Assembly (NCBI RefSeq): GCF_004339595.1
Contig: NZ_SMFU01000011.1
Location: 1 to 64,000 of the forward strand
Direction: 5' to 3'
Source of the DNA: Marinobacterium mangrovicola
GTDB lineage: Bacteria; Pseudomonadota; Gammaproteobacteria; Pseudomonadales; Balneatricaceae
Length of the DNA stretch: 64,000 nucleotides
Shown here: positions 17,169 to 25,809 of the stretch, piece after piece
Layout: each line of letters starts with the position of its first letter
Numbering within the stretch: position 1 is the stretch's first letter
Position numbers and translations under genes: made by a program
Notes under the pieces: generated by a model
What the model saw: only the letters and a program-made list of their open reading frames with translations
Database searches by the model: none
What the model was told of the DNA's origin: nothing

Positions 17169-17924
17169 ATGTTGAGAATCGAAAACCTTGTTTGTCACAG
17201 CGATGGCAAAAGTCTGCTCGATATCGAAGGGTTGCAGCTAAAAGGGGGAGAGACCCTGGCCGTGCTGGGCCCCAACGGTGCCGGCAAATCCACCCTGTTG
17301 CGAGCGGTCAGCGGCGACTGCGGCTACGATGGCGAGGTGCTGGTACATGGCCGAAACAGGCGCCACTGGCGGTCAAACTACCTGGCGCGTCATCTCGGCG
17401 TACTGCCCCAGGCCAGTGTGCTGACCTTTCCGTTTCTAGCACATGAGGTGGTGTCGCTGGGAGCGATTCCGCTGAAGCTGTCTCAGCGTTGCATGCGTGC
17501 AGAGATCCGGCGGGTGATGGAGCTTTGTGACTGTGACCACCTGAGTGAGCGCCACTTTCCCAGCCTCTCCGGCGGCGAGAAACAGCGGGTACAGTTGGCG
17601 CGGGTGCTGCTGCAGCTGAGCCAGGCGGAAGAGTCGCCGCTGCTGTTGCTGGATGAGCCCACATCGGCCCAGGACCTGGGTCACCAGCACCATATGTTGC
17701 GGCTGACCAATCAACTGGCTCGAGAGGGCTACGGCGTCATCAGCATCCTGCATGATCTCAACCACACCCTGCATTACTGCAAGCGCTGCATCGTGCTGGA
17801 GAACGGACGTGTACGCTACCAGGGCCAGCCCGATGATGTGCTGGTGCCGGAGCATATCGGCGAGATCTGGAACTACCGGCCGGCATATGGCTGGCTGCAG
17901 GACGATCGGCTGGTACTGGCTTGA
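17169..17924 (+). CDS. hutD: Heme ABC transporter ATP-binding protein
   Basis: 251 residues with a complete ABC ATPase set: Walker A GPNGAGKST (about residues 34-42), signature LSGGEKQR, Walker B LLLLDEPTS followed by AQDLGHQH, and an H-loop histidine in ILHDLNHTL. It starts 1 base after the hutC stop, with GGGGAAG as ribosome site. It powers HutC. The operon ends here, and repeat copy 2 follows 52 bases later. Confidence 0.94.
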   Translation: MLRIENLVCHSDGKSLLDIEGLQLKGGETLAVLGPNGAGKSTLLRAVSGDCGYDGEVLVHGRNRRHWRSNYLARHLGVLPQASVLTFPFLAHEVVSLGAIPLKLSQRCMRAEIRRVMELCDCDHLSERHFPSLSGGEKQRVQLARVLLQLSQAEESPLLLLDEPTSAQDLGHQHHMLRLTNQLAREGYGVISILHDLNHTLHYCKRCIVLENGRVRYQGQPDDVLVPEHIGEIWNYRPAYGWLQDDRLVLA

Positions 17925-17976
17925 TTAAGACTTATGCATGTCTAAGCTCTCCAGCGCTGCAGGCTTCTAAAGGCCG

Positions 17977-18165
17977 GTTTCGCCTGCTGGCGAGATAAGG
18001 TACTTGTACGGACAAGTACCTTATCAATCCCAAACCGCCCCTGAGGCTTGGTCGGCTGCGCCGACTTTCCTGTGCTTCTCAGCTGAAAGAGCGGGAAAGG
18101 AAACTCACCGCTTCGCGGCTCAAACAGCCTTTCCCTTGTTTCTCTTTCAGCCTGCGATGCTCGGC
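17977..18165 (-). repeat. Interspersed structured repeat, copy 2
   Basis: Minus-oriented copy with the same four hairpins. A: outer 18085-18091/18142-18148 (identical to copy 1), inner GGGAAAGG/CCTTTCCC (18093-18100/18128-18135), apical CCGCGAAGCGG. B: GTCGG/CCGAC (18051-18065) against ATCGG/CCGAT in copy 1. C: a 14-bp stem (17994-18025) with three base pairs swapped relative to copy 1, all compensated on the other arm. D: identical (17980-17993). It lies between hutD and the tannase terminator. The minus frame 17942-18211 across it resembles that of copy 1 only because of the repeat. Confidence 0.85.
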
Positions 18166-18290
18166 TTCGCCAAAGGGGATGGATCGCTGCATTAAGACGG
18201 GCAGTAGACATCGTGCTCTGCTATCAATCGGGCAGAGTAATTTCTAGTCTCGATCACCGCCTCTCTCGGAGGTAGTACAAGAGGGAAAGA

Positions 18291-18319
18291 AAAAGCCGGC
18301 CTTCAGAGGCCGGCTTTTT
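18291..18319 (-). terminator. Rho-independent terminator (tannase gene 1; bidirectional shape)
   Basis: Stem AGCCGGCCT/AGGCCGGCT (18294-18302/18307-18315), 4-base loop, T run on the + strand and A run on the left that gives a T run on the minus strand. It lies 15 bases past the tannase stop and can also stop rightward transcription from the heme operon. Confidence 0.85.
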
Positions 18320-18333
18320 GTTTCTTTATCGCG

Positions 18334-20013
18334 TTACTCGCAGCGGAAGCTGGCTGCGCTTTCGATATCGCCACCTTCGTAGACGGCGGTTTGCGGGTAG
18401 GCGCAGAGTTTGCGGGTGCGGTTATCTGACCAGCCTTCGAACTTCTCGCCGTTGCCGGCAGCGATGCTGGCGGTGACCGCCTCGGGCTCGTCGCCGCTTT
18501 CAACCCAGCCCACCAGTTGGGTGAACAGGTCGAAGTCATCGGTGGTTGGTCCCCCGGCGCAGTGGTTCATGCCCGGCACCGGGTAGAGTTTGACGAACTT
18601 GTCCGCCTCACCCTTGTAGTTCTCGTCCAACCGGTTGTACCAGTTAACGGTATCGTTATACGAGAACACCGGGTCAGCCACGCCGTGGAAGATGATCATC
18701 TTGCCGCCGCCGCGCTGGAACTTCTTCAACTTCGGATTTTTTGCGTCCGGCGGGGTCATGAACGCCATAGCGGATTCGTTGAACTTGCCGCGGCGGGCAT
18801 CGATCATGTCGCCGTCATTGGCGATATCGAAGTCCAGCAGGAAGTTGACCAGATCCTCCGGTGTACCACCGACGGCGGTGGGTGGGGTGGTAAATACCTG
18901 TGCCAGTGAGGAGGCGCCCATCACACCGATCAGCGGATAACCGCCCCAGGGCGGGATACCGCTGGAGATCTTCCAGAAGCGCCAGTCGCCACCGGCAATG
19001 CCGGAATCCCAGGCCCAGTCGCTGTAGATTGGGTTGCCTTTACGGTCTTTCGGGCCTGCGTGGATGGTTTTAAGCACTTCGGCCTTGTCCGGGTCGATGC
19101 AGTTCTCCGTTTCACCCACGGGGCAGACGTAGTTATCGATATTGAAGGTGGCCTGGCAGGCGGCAGTATTCGATACCAGGTCATCCTTTACACCGTCCAG
19201 GGTATCGCAGGCGTCCAGCACTGCAGAGGCGACCAGCAGGCGGTCGTGATCGGTCAGCGAGGTGCGCACATCGCCGGTCAGCGAGCTGAGTTGCTGCACA
19301 TCCAGGGCATGTTGTACCGCGGCCCGCGGCAGGTTAAAGCCGGGCGCGCCGATCAGGAAACCATCGTAGGCATTGCCCAGGCGCGAAGCCGCCACCATGC
19401 CGTGACGTCCGCCATTGGAACAGCCCACTCCGTAGGAGTATTGAGGATCGTTACCGTAAAAATTATGGATGATCTGCTTGGCGATGGGGGTCAGTACCTC
19501 GACGGTTTTGTAGCCGTAAAAGGAGCGGGCCTCAGGGTCCAGGCCAAAACGGGAACCGGCGGCAAGACCGGCCGTGGCGTTCTGGGCGGCACCATCATGC
19601 CCTGCATCGGATGAGAGCACCGCATAGCCACGACCCAGCGCGGTACGCTCCTGGTTACCGCTAAGCAGAGGACCGGTGGCAGCATTTACCGAGCCATCGT
19701 TGCCGCCGTTGAACTGGTGCACAAAGTCACCGTTCCAGTCATCGGGCAGGTTCATCTGAAACCGGACCTGATAATCCTGTCCATCTTCACCCACTCGCTG
19801 TGCCGTGGTCGCATTGATCCGGCAGTGGGCGGGCAGGGTATCGGTGGCGGCGACCGCCTCCTGGGAGGTGACTTCAACGCCGATCACGCCGAGCGTTTCG
19901 GTATTGATGTCATCGCAGATCATTTGAGCGGAAGCGCCCTGGGAGATAACAGCAAGAATCGCTGCGCTCAGCGTGGCCACGCCGAGACTGCGGCTAGCAG
20001 AATTACTACTCAT
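18334..20013 (-). CDS. Tannase/feruloyl-esterase family hydrolase, paralog 1
   Basis: 559 residues. The signal peptide ends GASAQM near residue 30, so the enzyme is secreted or periplasmic. The tannase family CS-D-HC arrangement is visible: GCSNGGRHG holds the nucleophilic serine next to a cysteine, VADPVFSYNDT holds the aspartate and GMNHCAGGP holds the histidine next to a cysteine. The two cysteines form the family's disulfide. Known members split ester bonds of aromatic acids (gallates, ferulates, mono-hydroxyethyl terephthalate). Its closest relative here is the adjacent paralog (20262-21941). It has its own GAGGAT box and terminator. The exact substrate is unknown. Confidence 0.9.
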   Translation of the reverse strand: MSSNSASRSLGVATLSAAILAVISQGASAQMICDDINTETLGVIGVEVTSQEAVAATDTLPAHCRINATTAQRVGEDGQDYQVRFQMNLPDDWNGDFVHQFNGGNDGSVNAATGPLLSGNQERTALGRGYAVLSSDAGHDGAAQNATAGLAAGSRFGLDPEARSFYGYKTVEVLTPIAKQIIHNFYGNDPQYSYGVGCSNGGRHGMVAASRLGNAYDGFLIGAPGFNLPRAAVQHALDVQQLSSLTGDVRTSLTDHDRLLVASAVLDACDTLDGVKDDLVSNTAACQATFNIDNYVCPVGETENCIDPDKAEVLKTIHAGPKDRKGNPIYSDWAWDSGIAGGDWRFWKISSGIPPWGGYPLIGVMGASSLAQVFTTPPTAVGGTPEDLVNFLLDFDIANDGDMIDARRGKFNESAMAFMTPPDAKNPKLKKFQRGGGKMIIFHGVADPVFSYNDTVNWYNRLDENYKGEADKFVKLYPVPGMNHCAGGPTTDDFDLFTQLVGWVESGDEPEAVTASIAAGNGEKFEGWSDNRTRKLCAYPQTAVYEGGDIESAASFRCE

Positions 20014-20226
20014 CGGTTGGATCCTCGGTACTTATAGTTATTGTCGAGTCAGTTATGAGCATCCCTGTCAGGTGAGACGCTCAGCTGATGTTGGGATTTA
20101 CTGTTTTTTACAAAAACAATACTGGTTCTCAACGTTGATTTCGTCAATGTCGGGCAGGGGGATTTAAGGCTTTGGCGAGCGGCTGGAGAAAGTTGGAGAA
20201 AAAGTGTTGGCGGGACGGTTATTGAA

Positions 20227-20248
20227 AGCCGGCCCCACAGGGCCGGCT
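20227..20248 (-). terminator. Hairpin after tannase paralog 2
   Basis: Stem AGCCGGCCC/GGGCCGGCT (9 bp), loop of 4, followed on the minus strand by TTCAAT. It lies 14 bases beyond the stop codon. The weak T run suggests partial termination, so some readthrough into paralog 1 is possible. Confidence 0.6.
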
Positions 20249-20261
20249 GTGGTGCATTGCT

Positions 20262-21941
20262 CTATTGGCAGGTAAAGCTTTCTGCGCTTTCGGGATCGCC
20301 GCTGCCGTCGTACACCGCGACCTGCGGATAGGGGCAGAGCTTGCGGGTACGCACCGGTGACCAGTCTGAGAAACGCTCTCCGTTACCCTCGGCGATACTG
20401 GCGGTAACCGCCTGAGGCTCATCACCGCTTTCCACCCAATCCACCAGTCGTGTGAACAGATCGAAATCGTCGGTAGCGGGGCCGCCGGAGCAGTGGTTCA
20501 TGCCAGGTACCGGGTAGAGCTTGACGAAATGGTTCGCCTCACCCTTGTAGTTCTCGTCCAGGCGGTTGTACCAGCTGACCGTATCGTTATACGAGAAGAT
20601 CGGGTCAGAAACCCCGTGGAAGATGATCATCTTGCCGCCGCCGCGCTGGAATTTCTTCATCTTCGGGTTATCCACATCCGGTGGTGTCATAAACGCCATG
20701 GCCGACTCATGGAATTTGCCGTGGCGGGCGTTGATCAGCCGGCCGCCGTTCTCCACATCGAAATCGAGCAGGTAATCCACCAGATCGTCCCCGGTAGGGC
20801 CGACACTGGCCGGTGGTGTTTCAAACACCTGGGCCAGGCCCGATGCGCCCATAATGCCGATCAGCGGGTAGTTATCCCAGAACGGCACGCCGCTGTTGAC
20901 GCGCCAGAAGCTCCAGTTGCTGCCCGCAATACCAGCATCCCAGGACCAGTCGCTGTAAAGAGATCCGCCTTTGCGGTCCTTGGGACCTGCGTAGATTCCT
21001 TTCAGCACCTCAGCTTTTTGCGGGTCGACACAGTTTTCCGTTTCACCGACCGGGCAGACGTAGTTATCGATATTGAAGGTAGCCTGACAGGCGGCGGTAT
21101 CCGAGACCAGGCTGTCTTCCAGCCCGTCCAGCGAATCGCAGGCATGCAGCACCGCCGAGGCTACCAGCAGACGATCCTCCTGGGTCAGCGATGTGCGTAC
21201 ATCGCCATTGATGCTGTCCAGCAGCTGCACATCCATGGCCAGCTGGACGGCGGCCTTGGGCAGGTTAAAACCCGGTGCGCCCAGCAGGAATCCATCGTAG
21301 GCGTCGCCGAGGCGCGAAGCCGCCACCATGCCGTGGCGCCCGCCGTTGGAGCAGCCCACTCCGTAGGAGTAGTGCGGATCGTTCCCGTAAAAGTTATGGA
21401 TCATCTGCTTGGCGATGGGGGTCAGCACCTCCACGGTTTTGTAGCCGTAATAGGAGCGCGCCTCCGGGTCGAAACCGAACTGCGCAGCACCGGCAAGGCC
21501 GGCCTGGGGATTGGCGTTACCGCTGTGACCTGCGTCGGACGAGAGCACAGCGTAGCCCAGCCCCAGGGCCGTGCGCTCCCGGTTGCCGCCCAGCAGAGGG
21601 CCGGTAGCCGCCGATACCGAGCCATCGAGGCCGCCATTGAACTGATGCACGAAATCGCCGTTCCAGTCATCCGGTAGATTCATCTGAAAGCGAACGGCGT
21701 AATCCTTGCCATCCAGCCCTACACGCTCGGCGGTGACCGCATCGATGGAACAGTAGGCGGGCAGGGCATCGGTGGCAGCCACCGGCTGGGCCGAAGTGAC
21801 ACGAACGCCGATCACGTTCAGCGTCTCGGTGGTGACCTCGTTGCAAACCAGCTGGGCCGAAGCCCCCTGAGATGCCGCCGTCAGGATGGCCGCGCTCAGC
21901 GTGGCCAGGGCAAAACGTCTTTGCGAAGCAAAACTACTCAT
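20262..21941 (-). CDS. Tannase/feruloyl-esterase family hydrolase, paralog 2
   Basis: 559 residues, exactly the length of paralog 1 and matching it at most positions throughout by eye. The signal peptide ends GASAQL. Catalytic sites are kept: GCSNGGRHG, SDPIFSYNDT and GMNHCSGGP. Differences cluster in the N-terminal third and in the lid-like middle region (for example PFWDNYPLIG against PPWGGYPLIG), where substrate choice would be set. GAGGG precedes the ATG. The gap to paralog 1 is 248 bases and holds a hairpin and a fresh AT-rich leader, so the two are probably transcribed separately. Confidence 0.9.
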   Translation of the reverse strand: MSSFASQRRFALATLSAAILTAASQGASAQLVCNEVTTETLNVIGVRVTSAQPVAATDALPAYCSIDAVTAERVGLDGKDYAVRFQMNLPDDWNGDFVHQFNGGLDGSVSAATGPLLGGNRERTALGLGYAVLSSDAGHSGNANPQAGLAGAAQFGFDPEARSYYGYKTVEVLTPIAKQMIHNFYGNDPHYSYGVGCSNGGRHGMVAASRLGDAYDGFLLGAPGFNLPKAAVQLAMDVQLLDSINGDVRTSLTQEDRLLVASAVLHACDSLDGLEDSLVSDTAACQATFNIDNYVCPVGETENCVDPQKAEVLKGIYAGPKDRKGGSLYSDWSWDAGIAGSNWSFWRVNSGVPFWDNYPLIGIMGASGLAQVFETPPASVGPTGDDLVDYLLDFDVENGGRLINARHGKFHESAMAFMTPPDVDNPKMKKFQRGGGKMIIFHGVSDPIFSYNDTVSWYNRLDENYKGEANHFVKLYPVPGMNHCSGGPATDDFDLFTRLVDWVESGDEPQAVTASIAEGNGERFSDWSPVRTRKLCPYPQVAVYDGSGDPESAESFTCQ

Positions 21942-22275
21942 CTAGAAAACCCTCGAAATTTATATTTATTGTTACGCGCCGACTCACCCGATTGGTGGGA
22001 GGCTCAGCGGTTGTTGGGTATGACTGTTGTAGCGTTGGCAATAGTGGTAGGCGGTGTCAGAGGCGTCTAGACAAATACCGAAAACGAACACATTTTCAGA
22101 ATATTCCTACAGGTTCTTACAGAGCGAAGCGGCATTCGTTTTTGAGCCTGTCGCCAATTAGTAGCAGATCGTCGATCAAAACCTTGCCAATCGAGCGGTT
22201 ACTAACCAGACTCAAGGCTTAAGCGCTAGCAGGGTAGTCAGCGCATACCGACAGGGAACCTAAGGATAAACGTCG
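21942..22275. other. Intergenic region between divergent tannase 2 and DUF2726 genes
   Basis: No gene recognised. It should hold the promoters of both divergent genes. AAGGA at 22263-22267 is the ribosome site of the right-hand gene. No strong palindrome was seen. Confidence 0.5.
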
Positions 22276-22857
22276 ATGGAATGGATGATTCTGTTCGTCA
22301 TTCTGCTGTTCGTGCTCGCGATCGCCGCGAAGAAACTCAATGCCGGTGCAGGCGCTGCCAAAGAAAGCGGCACCGACCACCGTTACCGCTCTCGCAAGAC
22401 CCTCTTCACCGCCGCCGAACGCTCCTTTCTCGGCGTACTCGATTCCGTTATTGACCCCGGCCAGCACCGCATCTTCGGCAAGGTCCGCGTGGCCGACCTG
22501 ATCGAACCGGAACCCAACCGCAATCGCGGTCAGTGGAAATCCGCCTTTAACCGCATCAACGCCAAACACTTCGACTTCGTTATCTGTAACGCCGATGACC
22601 TGACACCGCTGGCCGCCATAGAACTGGACGATGCCAGCCATAAGCAGAACAAACGCCAGCAGCGGGACGAGTTTCTGGAAAAGGTGTGTGGGCAGGTTGG
22701 CTTGCCGTTGGTAAGAGTGCCGGCTAAGCGGGGGTATCAGTTGGATGAAGTAAAAGCGGCGTTGGCTGGGGTTTTGGTTAAGACGGAAAAGGTTGTGGTT
22801 GGAGAGAAAGAAAATCTGGGTGAAGTTGAGGTGAATATATCTGGGGTGATTGGGTGA
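22276..22857 (+). CDS. DUF2726 protein with N-terminal membrane anchor
   Basis: 193 residues. One hydrophobic segment (about 3-19) is followed by a cytosolic DUF2726 domain (about 38-180). This domain has the family's FTAAERSFLGVLD start and the FDFVICNADDLTPLAAIELD core, which resembles the acidic strand of restriction-endonuclease-like folds (D...ELD). The C-terminal part, HKQNKRQQRDEFLEKVC followed by GLPLVRVP, is also typical. The function is unknown. A nuclease-like role has been inferred for such folds but is not shown here. AAGGA precedes the ATG. Stands alone. Confidence 0.85.
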   Translation: MEWMILFVILLFVLAIAAKKLNAGAGAAKESGTDHRYRSRKTLFTAAERSFLGVLDSVIDPGQHRIFGKVRVADLIEPEPNRNRGQWKSAFNRINAKHFDFVICNADDLTPLAAIELDDASHKQNKRQQRDEFLEKVCGQVGLPLVRVPAKRGYQLDEVKAALAGVLVKTEKVVVGEKENLGEVEVNISGVIG

Positions 22858-22995
22858 GTGCTTTCCCCAAAGCGGACGAAACGATTGAGCGACTGTTATT
22901 GCGGATACGCGCACAAAGCGGGCGTTAGATGGAGTAGGAACTTTGCGGTATCTATGACCCGAAACGGCTTAAGATAGGTCCTATTTCCAGGCAAA

Positions 22996-23024
22996 AAAAC
23001 GGGCCACAAGGGCCCGTTTTAATC
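22996..23024 (-). terminator. Rho-independent terminator of the cold-shock gene
   Basis: Stem AAAACGGGCC/GGCCCGTTTT (22996-23005/23011-23020), loop ACAAG, with an A-rich left flank that becomes a T run on the minus strand. It lies about 20 bases past the stop. Confidence 0.85.
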
Positions 23025-23042
23025 GTTTACTGAACTCGAGGT

Positions 23043-23252
23043 TCAGATCACGGAGATGTTTTCAGCCTGGAGACCTTTCTGGCCCTTAGTAACAGAAAAC
23101 TGAACTTCTTGGCCTTCAGTAAGGGTTTTGAAGCCTGAACCCGAAATCGCATTGAAATGGGCGAAAACGTCCGGACCACCGTTCTTCTGTTCGATAAAAC
23201 CGAAGCCTTTAGTTTCGTTGAACCATTTAACGGTGCCAGTAGTAGTAGACAT
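23043..23252 (-). CDS. Cold-shock protein, CspA family
   Basis: 69 residues forming a single cold-shock domain. It begins [20 protein letters not shown] and carries RNP1 (KGFGFI) and RNP2 (DVFAHF), the aromatic patches that bind single-stranded RNA or DNA. The frame is open 53 codons upstream to 23411, but that extension is not CspA-like. The ATG at 23250-23252 matches the family start. The ribosome site is weak and sits beside a 7-bp hairpin (23265-23283), so translation may be controlled by leader structure. Acts as an RNA chaperone. Confidence 0.95.
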   Translation of the reverse strand: MSTTTGTVKWFNETKGFGFIEQKNGGPDVFAHFNAISGSGFKTLTEGQEVQFSVTKGQKGLQAENISVI

Positions 23253-23264
23253 AATATTATACTC

Positions 23265-23283
23265 GTTCAAAAAATGTTTGAAC
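23265..23283 (-). promoter_or_regulatory. Leader hairpin just upstream of the cold-shock start codon
   Basis: Inverted repeat GTTCAAA/TTTGAAC with a 5-base loop, 12 bases upstream of the ATG in a long AT-rich leader. CspA-family mRNAs are known for long, temperature-responsive leaders. A role as thermosensor here is inference. Confidence 0.5.
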
Positions 23284-23411
23284 ACTACAGCTAAAATGCT
23301 GAATATGTTCGGATAATGCTTTAAATAATACAGGAACTTATGAAAACAGAACGAGGTACATACGATTAGGCAGGACGTCGAAAAGGTGCATAAATGCAGG
23401 TTTACTCTCAA

Positions 23412-23883
23412 GCCAGCTCATAGTACGCTTATTATTAGCTGGGTAATAGCTTTATTTGATTTATTTTAATAAAAGGCTTTGGCCATAAATAAACCAATGC
23501 CTTTTCAATTGATTAGGGATCCTACGAAAAAGTATCTCAGCATGAGACTCTTCGCACTCTGCTGTGCTGAGCCCCCATGGGGTACCAACTCTCCTTCGGT
23601 GGCGACTGTGCCACCTAAATCGGTGGTTGGGGTCATTGAACCACTATATCAAGCAGAAAAGTGAAGCGCCCCTATTCGACCAGACACATCTATACCGCAA
23701 GCAAAGGCCGACAATCCAAACTGCAGAGACCGCTTTGGGCCAATCAAGGCAGTTACACTCTATACCTCCCATAGTCCGCTTCGTGCAGAAAGCTGACATG
23801 TTCTACATCCGGTCCACCGTCTTGAAACTCCCACCCCACGCCTCCATCTACCTAAGCACTGATTTGCTAAGGAGATCTATTCA
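23412..23883. other. Intergenic region between cold-shock leader and nfsB
   Basis: No gene supported. It holds the AT-rich promoter area of the cold-shock gene (about 23420-23500). A GC-richer stretch follows, with the small inverted repeat CTCAGCA/TGCTGAG (23536-23542/23565-23571) and the palindrome CCCCATGGGG. The short frames here have no ribosome site or recognisable domain. AAGGAG at the right end serves nfsB. Confidence 0.5.
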
Positions 23884-24543
23884 ATGTCTATAGTCGATGC
23901 CGCACGTGCCCGTTACACCACCAAAGCTTTCGACCCGAGTAAGAAGATTCCCGAGAGCCTGGCTGCGGATCTGCTGGAAACATTGCGCCTGAGCGCGTCT
24001 TCCACCAACTCTCAGCCTTGGCACTTTGTGGTTGCCAAGGATGATGCCGGCAAGGCCCGTATCGCCAAGGGTACCCAGGGCACCTACGCATTTAACGAAG
24101 GCAAGGTGAAGAACGCCTCTCATGTGCTGGTGTTCTGCGCGCCGAAAGAGGTGAGCGATGAGCATCTCTGGCAGGTGACCGAGCAGGAAGCCAAAGATGG
24201 CCGTTACCCTTCGGACGAAGTGAAGACCGATAGCTTCGAGAAGCGTAAGTTCTTCCGTAACCTGCACCGCGATGCCGGCCCGGTGGCGGAAAGCGCCTGG
24301 GCGGCGAAGCAACTTTACCTGGCGCTGGGTTCGCTCCTGCTGGCCGCTGCCGCTGAAGGTGTGGATGCCTGCCCGATCGAAGGCTTCGACCCGGAGGCGC
24401 TGGATGCGGAGCTGGGCCTGTCCGAGAAGGGGCTGACCAGCCTTGTTATCGTGGCGCTGGGTTACCGCGATGCGGACGCGGACTTCAATGTGGGTTTGTC
24501 TAAATCCCGCCTGTCGCATGAGGTGGTGTTTACCGAGCTCTAA
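23884..24543 (+). CDS. nfsB: Oxygen-insensitive NAD(P)H nitroreductase NfsB
   Basis: 219 residues, the size of E. coli NfsB and similar to it along the whole length. Shared stretches are YTTKAFDPSKKIPE at the start, SSTNSQPWHFVVAKDDAGKA (FMN contacts), KVKNASHVLVFCA, and PIEGFDPEALDAELGLSEKG near the end. It is a homodimeric FMN flavoprotein of the cytosol that reduces nitroaromatics and quinones by two-electron steps. AAGGAG lies 6 bases before the ATG. It stands alone, with a terminator following at 24581. Confidence 0.93.
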   Translation: MSIVDAARARYTTKAFDPSKKIPESLAADLLETLRLSASSTNSQPWHFVVAKDDAGKARIAKGTQGTYAFNEGKVKNASHVLVFCAPKEVSDEHLWQVTEQEAKDGRYPSDEVKTDSFEKRKFFRNLHRDAGPVAESAWAAKQLYLALGSLLLAAAAEGVDACPIEGFDPEALDAELGLSEKGLTSLVIVALGYRDADADFNVGLSKSRLSHEVVFTEL

Positions 24544-24580
24544 TCCTCTTCGACGAGCTGGACACCGAGCCATAAAAAGA

Positions 24581-24609
24581 CAAAGCAGCCATCTGGCTGC
24601 TTTGTTCGT
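24581..24609. terminator. Bidirectional hairpin terminator between nfsB and the MFS gene
   Basis: Stem CAAAGCAGCC/GGCTGCTTTG (24581-24590/24595-24604) with loop ATCT, followed by TTCGTTTTG on the + side. It lies between convergent genes and can serve both. Confidence 0.75.
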
Positions 24610-24633
24610 TTTGGGGCGAGTGAAAGGTAAGGC

Positions 24634-25809
24634 TTAGCTCGCGCCTACCAGCTCCTCTCCCTGTGCCTTCTTGTGTTTCTGGAACATCAGTACCAGCACC
24701 AGTCCCGCCGCTGAGGTGGCGGCACCGGCCAGCGCCACGCTGGGCAGACCCAGCCCCAGGTGAATCACTGCTCCGCCGAGGGCCGCGCCGGTGGCGTTAC
24801 CCAGGTTGAAGGCGGCGATGTTCATGGCAGAGGCGAGATTCGGTGCATCGCTGGCTTCGGATACCACCAGCGCCTGCAGCGGCGGTACCACGGCGAAGCT
24901 GGCGATACCCCAGAAGAAGATCAGAGGCGGCACGATCAGCATGTTCTGCATGGTGGCGGCAAAGACCGTCAGCAGGATCACCGTGGCCAGCATGGAGATC
25001 ACCAGGGTGCCGGTCAGGTTGCGGTCGGCAAAACGGCCAGAGAGCATGTTACCCACCGCAAGGCCCAACCCGTAGAGCACCAGCATGCTGGTGACGAACA
25101 AGGTGCCGACGCGGGTTTCATCCTGCAGGATCGGCGCGATATAGCTGAACACGGTGAACATGGAGCTGGAACCCACCACGGTCAGCAGCAGCGCGAACAG
25201 CACCGAGTTTTTGCCGAGCACACGGATCTCATTGGCGATGGTGGTCTGGCCATCCACGGCCAGTTTCGGCATGGAAGCGCGCAGGGCCAGCATGGTGATC
25301 AGGCCGATCACGGTCATCCCCATAAAGGCGCTACGCCAGCCCAGAGTTTCACCCACATAGGTGGCCAGGGGCACACCGCCGATATTGGCGATGGTGAGGC
25401 CGGAGAACATGGCGGCCACGGCGCCGGCACGCTTCTCCGGCGGTACCAGCTGGGTGGCGACCACAGCGCCGACACCGAAGAAGGCGCCGTGGTTGAACGA
25501 GGTGACGATACGGCCCAGCAGCAGGGTGCCGTAGCTATCGGACAGCGCCGAGATCAGGTTGCCGACAGTGAACAGGCTCATCGCCAGCAGCAGAAGACTG
25601 CGGCGCGACATTTTCGCAAAGCCCAGCGTCATGATCGGCGCGCCGACCACCACACCGAAAGCGTAGGCGCTGATCAGCATCCCGGCGGTGGGGATGCTCA
25701 CATCCAGGTCACCGGCAATGATCGACAGCATGCCCATGGGCGAGAATTCGGTCACTCCGATACCGAAGGCGCCCAGCGCCAGTGCCAGCAGGGGCAGGTT
25801 AAGTTTCAT
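24634..25809 (-). CDS. MFS drug/sugar efflux transporter (AraJ/YdhP-like, DHA1)
   Basis: 391 residues with about 12 membrane segments. The frame is open 33 codons further upstream, but the ATG at 25807-25809 follows GGAG and gives the standard start MKLNLPLLALALGAFGIGVT. DHA1-type marks are TEFSPMGMLSIIAGDL in helix 1, the LGRIVTSFNHGAFFGVGA motif and PLATYVGETLGWRSAF in helices 5-6. Probably an efflux pump of the inner membrane. It is divergent from the LysR gene at 26003, the likely regulator. The substrate is unknown. Confidence 0.9.
   Translation of the reverse strand: MKLNLPLLALALGAFGIGVTEFSPMGMLSIIAGDLDVSIPTAGMLISAYAFGVVVGAPIMTLGFAKMSRRSLLLLAMSLFTVGNLISALSDSYGTLLLGRIVTSFNHGAFFGVGAVVATQLVPPEKRAGAVAAMFSGLTIANIGGVPLATYVGETLGWRSAFMGMTVIGLITMLALRASMPKLAVDGQTTIANEIRVLGKNSVLFALLLTVVGSSSMFTVFSYIAPILQDETRVGTLFVTSMLVLYGLGLAVGNMLSGRFADRNLTGTLVISMLATVILLTVFAATMQNMLIVPPLIFFWGIASFAVVPPLQALVVSEASDAPNLASAMNIAAFNLGNATGAALGGAVIHLGLGLPSVALAGAATSAAGLVLVLMFQKHKKAQGEELVGAS

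Noticed and set aside
17942-18211. 89-codon minus-strand frame as a small protein
   Set aside because: Repeat-derived frame of copy 2. It lies in the gap between hutD and the tannase terminator, without a ribosome site.
20493-21677. 394-codon plus-strand frame, with a similar one opposite paralog 1
   Set aside because: Antisense of tannase paralog 2. Similar shadows exist over both paralogs simply because the coding strands are alike.
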